Below are positions 60,129-64,000 of a stretch of 64,000 nucleotides of DNA, one piece after another. The translations under genes and the position numbers were made by a program. Position 1 is the stretch's first letter; each line of letters begins with the position of its first letter. The stretch comes from Nannochloropsis salina CCMP1776 (lineage: Eukaryota; Sar; Eustigmatophyceae; Eustigmatales; Monodopsidaceae). Where the stretch lies: positions 62,001 to 126,000 of the forward strand of contig SDOX01000091.1 of the NCBI GenBank assembly GCA_004565275.1, read 5' to 3'. The notes beneath the pieces are model-generated. The model was not told where the DNA came from and did no database searches. It saw nothing but the letters and a program-made list of their open reading frames with translations.

Positions 60129-63100
60129 GGTTACATTTGACTTGACGGTCCGTGGCGTAGAGTATACATGGAATGACAGCAATCACCAAAATGACAAGCT
60201 GCCGTCTGGGTTGTCATTTTCCATTTATGGATCAGATGGGAAGCGAAAGTTGAAACTACTTATCGTCACAATTTGGGACGCGGGCGAGGCTGAAATATTT
60301 GGAAGGCCGGGTCAATTTTTCATATTGAAGCGCGTAAACCTTTAGACAGTGCTCATGTGAAATTTACAGAATAGACATCGAGGCTTCTTGTATCTGTGCC
60401 TCTACCATTCATTTTCTTTCCATCTTCCTTTTCCTGAAGGAGGATGAAATTGACTGGTTCAAGGCTTTATCTTCGTATTTGGGGGAACCAATGAATATGA
60501 AGGCTTCGAAGCATTCTCATGATGCGGGAATCGATGTACACCGGCGGTTAAAATTCCAAAGAGGTAGGAAGAATAGAAAAAGCCGATTAAAGAGGAAGAG
60601 GGTGTCGAGGGCGACAAGAGGGTTAAGGGGGATGAAAAGCCTATTGCATACAAAAATGTTTCAGAATTGAAAATTCGTTTACAGTCCGAGTTGGGAATCT
60701 ATGAAGTTGGAATTAAGAGACCAAAAACGTGTGAATTGATAGACAATACATTGGCCTCTTTGTCTCTGTCATATTATCTCAGGTCTTCTTAATTCTCTAT
60801 TCCTTCTATCTTCGACAGGTCAAAATGCACATTTCAGGCAAATCTTCCGTCTTTAGGGCACTTTTGATTTTACATACAGTCGCAATATAGGAAAGGCAAC
60901 TGAGGACAGAGAGTTCTTTCCTGCCATTCTTACATCATCCACGTCTAAGACTTTCAGTCCACGAATGATCGGACTCACTTCAGCCCCCACTACGATACGC
61001 CTGAGTAGATCAGGTAAGAATTCCAATGGAGAGTTTTAAAAGAAGGGCAGGAGAAGTGACAAAAGGGAAAGTTAATGAATAAGAGTTTGAAAGGGCGACC
61101 GAAGATGAATGGCGGGGGATGAAAGGATGAGAGAAGGAGGGAGGAGATGAGAAATATGTAAGGATTATTATTATTGTTATACAGTGCAATGCATTATATT
61201 CTAATGTCGTAGTGTTCTCTTTGTCCTCTCTCTACTCTATTATCCTCGTCAAAAGAAACGCTAGCCCTTCTCGTGAGAAGCGACTTGGTCTTCGTCCATC
61301 TCCTTCGCCTCGCTTCTTCCTTGCTTTCATTTATTCCATTGATTATCATATTGAATCTCTTATTTTTCGAGGACTTGACCAAGAAGCAGTTGAAAGGTAA
61401 GGAGTGGGGAGGAAACATAAGAAACGAAAAACTGGCAATAAAGCGAAGCTATTGAAGCGGAATGATTGGAACAGTACGAATCACGAAACAAAAGAGAGCT
61501 TTGATACTCGTGCAGACTAGCGAAAGACTTTCACACAAACTTTTGGAAAAATCTCCAGGGTCTATATTTGCCCCTTTTGTGAATATCCTTCCTTCCGATA
61601 CCTAGCACTCTACACGACAATGTCGCTAAATTGTTATCACTTATAAACTCTTGCTATTTTAGGTTCTCTGGGGAAAACGCGTAAGAGGAGTGTACTCGCT
61701 GGAAGCAGTGAAGACATCAGTGATAGAGTTGAAAATCCAACAAACATCAGACATTATGAAGACAGCCCCAAGATTACGGACGAAAGTGAAAAGGTACGAC
61801 GATGTATCGATGCAAGCGAGCGAATTAAGCTGAGATTGGAGAGGGGAGTTTGTATACTAAGAAGAATGATCACGTAAGACAATAACGAGAGATAACTATA
61901 AATTCCAGACATCACATGAGTACTTAGGCTTCATTACTAATGTTTACATTTACATCCTCCTCTCCTGTAGACCTCATATAGCTTATCCCCCGTAGGATGG
62001 ACAATACCTCGCTACCTTGGCCAGATTTTTTGGGAGATCGGCGTGGATTTAATGCCCGATCACACATGGACGAGGGTGGGAGCTAGCAGGATCATGGTAG
62101 GAAGAAACTGATGGTAAATAAGTGGTATAGGGCAAGTTTTCATAAATTATAAAGCTGGCCTTGACTTGATATCTTGCTTATTTGTTAATATTCCCCTTCG
62201 TGGTCTATATTTTTCTACAATTTTTTATGTTCCACTCATCGTACTCTTCTTTCGCGCTAGGTTCGTTCGACAAGCTATATGCAAAACAAGAATAAGGAAT
62301 CCTCTGCCACATCTCTATATGTGCTTGTGAGTTTTGATTTTATCTGGTCACCGTGTAGAGTCTCGCACGTGGCCAGTACCATCAAGGTATTAACGTTATA
62401 GGATAGAAAAAGAGAACAGATGAAGTGACGTCCAAAACAAATACTACCGTGTATCTACCTTACTTTACATCAATATTTAATTATTCCCACTCTCATAGAT
62501 TCAAAATATGCCTCAAGTGAAGGATTGCGAAAGGCTGCCGGCTCATATTCCTAAGATTTTGATGGTGTGTTGGCAGGTACGGGCGAACTTTTCAAGCGAT
62601 GGCGGTAATGAAGTAATATTTTTTGTGCCACTTTACCTACACCGCTTGCATGTGTTTTAAATATATTAGGCACTTCTTGTTTCATTTCTGCTGTCATTAT
62701 TTATAACAGATCCCTTCTGAAAGCCCTTCAATTGTTGCGCGAGATGATGGCCCGGCTGGTCGTGTATTTTCTACTTCGCCATTCGCCCTGAAATTTCCAG
62801 CCTTTTTGCTCAAATACACGACAATTTCGATGAATGCGAGTATACAGGAAAAGTCTCAGCAGGAATAAATCTATTCAGCCAATTAATGCAAAATGCCGTG
62901 CCTGCTCAGAAAGGTAAGTCGCTTTTGAACACCTTGATGAGAACGGGGAGAGGGAGAAAGAACGAAGGAAAAACACCCCAAGAGCAACCAATAAAGTAAC
63001 CTAGTAACTCCGTTTCTCTATATTCAACTTCTTCCTGTTTTCATTCAAAATCTACTCTCTCCTATCCTAGGAACTGATCCCTCGTTACAATGGCAAGAAC

Positions 63101-63827
63101 GTTTCAAAACCGTTTGTCTATGTAAAAATATTGACGTGCTGGGTCTACCATCCTTCATTACAAAGGTTATCAGAGAAAAGGCTAGGGGATAGCGGAGAAG
63201 AGGGGTGCACGAAAAAGTGAGAAGGCAAAGGGCCTTTAATATAAGCGATCTTTATGAGAGATCCAGTTCATCTCTTTCCCATGCGTTTGAATCTTTACTA
63301 AACACTCACCACAGTATAATGGAAAACCTATGCTTGTCAAGCGTGCTGCTAAATACTACAGAGGGAATGAATACGTGGAAATCGATGTCAATTTACACAA
63401 ATTTGCATACCTGGCTCGCAAAGGTACAACTTTCTCATCCTTTCCTTAAAATGTGTACATATATCTATATGGAGCTAAAGCTATGTACATCTAGTCTTAA
63501 TTTCTTGCAATTTCTTGAATTGTTGTCCTACAGGAATATACAACCTTCAAAACAGACTCAAGTGGGTAAATCAGATTGATAGGAAAGAGAGAAAACGGCA
63601 AGATGGGATACATTATAATTTCGAATTGCTTAAATAATAGTATATAGACCACCAAGGATCGTCATTCTGATATATGTTTCTTCCATGTCTCACACCCTTA
63701 CGGGACCCACTCCTTTATCCGTAGGTACTTGGCTTTTGAATGCGCTTTCATGGTGGAGGGATGGAAAGAAGAAGAACTTCCCGAAGTGATCGTAGGATCG
63801 GGATTTTTTTCAAAACTTGATGTTTAA
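60129..63827 (+). CDS. EDR2-like protein with PH-like segment and DUF1336 domain, multi-exon, one frame break
   Basis: Exons as read: 60129-60333, 60440-60563, 60891-61013, 61663-61793, 61971-62096, 62261-62326, 62499-62576, 62710-62913, 63071-63165, 63315-63423, 63534-63561 and 63725-63827. A PH-like end (FFILKREDEIDWFKALSSYL) comes first. The EDR2 C-terminal domain (DUF1336, PF07059) follows: RIMVRSTSYMQNKNK, LPAHIPKILMVCWQIP, ARDDGPAGRVF, LQWQERFKTVC, YNGKPMLVKRAAKYYRGNEY, VEIDVNLHKFAYLARKG and EEELPEVIVGS. Plant relatives bind phosphoinositides and act at membranes in defence and senescence signalling; the role in algae is unknown. Inside exon 62710-62913 the frame shifts by two bases near 62766 (GRVF, then YFAIRPEISSLFAQ in another frame). 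The exon is 204 nt where 3n+1 is needed. This is either a sequence error or a recent lesion. The 5' end lies further upstream. Confidence 0.8.
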
Positions 63828-64000
63828 AAAAGTTTCGATGTAGAACGTGTCACTGCATGATGTATTCACCGCTTTCGCTCATTTATAATTTTCCTCCCGC
63901 ATTTTGATGATTATGCGGAGATACTTATTGTGACAGATAGGCATCTACCGGGGAAAGGGGAATCAATGGGAATAAATTCGAAATCAAGAGGGAAGATAAA
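63828..64000. other. 3' flank of the EDR2-like gene
   Basis: Likely 3' UTR and the start of intergenic DNA; nothing else seen. Confidence 0.5.

Noticed and set aside
1-64000. Search for retroelements, virus-derived elements, DNA transposases, tRNA and rRNA genes, CRISPR arrays
   Set aside because: No reverse transcriptase, integrase, capsid or transposase motif, no paired long terminal repeats, no tRNA-like B-box with matching stems and no spaced repeat array was recognised by eye.

Overview
The window looks like nuclear DNA of a stramenopile alga, most likely a eustigmatophyte related to Nannochloropsis. The main clue is the two-exon fatty-acid desaturase at 33875-35433, whose N-terminus (MGRGGEK...) and body closely resemble the Nannochloropsis delta-12 desaturase as I remember it. 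No database was searched. Spliced genes with GT-AG introns, TTAGGG tracts and long duplicated blocks also point to a eukaryotic chromosome. I saw no rRNA, tRNA, CRISPR array, reverse transcriptase, integrase or transposase.

Layout. 1-3470 is gene-poor with two doubtful remnants. 3473-5710 encodes a secreted Pro/Thr/Ser-repeat protein with one in-frame stop after its first domain. 8487-14829 (minus) is a full-size PDR-type ABCG transporter with a 5-bp frame-breaking insertion. A near-identical copy with an open frame lies 39.1 kb away at 47621-53958. 20021-22480 encodes an unrecognised Gln/Ser-rich protein, and its 3' third plus 1.4 kb of flank recurs, decayed, at 37563-39570. 26539-29516 is an eleven-exon YheT/ABHD-type alpha/beta hydrolase. 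Fragments of it lie inverted at 24040-25490 and again at 40645-41000. 33875-35433 (minus) is the delta-12 desaturase, followed by adjacent fragments of the desaturase and ABC genes. 44053-45942 encodes a secreted class-3 lipase. 60129-63827 is a multi-exon EDR2-like (DUF1336) gene.

The dominant theme is duplication. The ABC gene, hydrolase, desaturase and Gln-rich gene all have partial or full extra copies here. Identity is patchy: tracts of several hundred bases to several kilobases are nearly identical, while their immediate flanks are strongly diverged. This pattern fits repeated ectopic gene conversion or break repair between old duplicates. Two short TTAGGG tracts sit at block or satellite borders, which also fits break repair.

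Functionally, three genes touch lipids: the oleate desaturase, the secreted lipase and the lipid-binding EDR2-like protein. The hydrolase and the ABCG pump could act on lipids too. This is a shared theme rather than an operon-like unit. Several gene 5' ends are uncertain because upstream exons cannot be fixed without transcripts.
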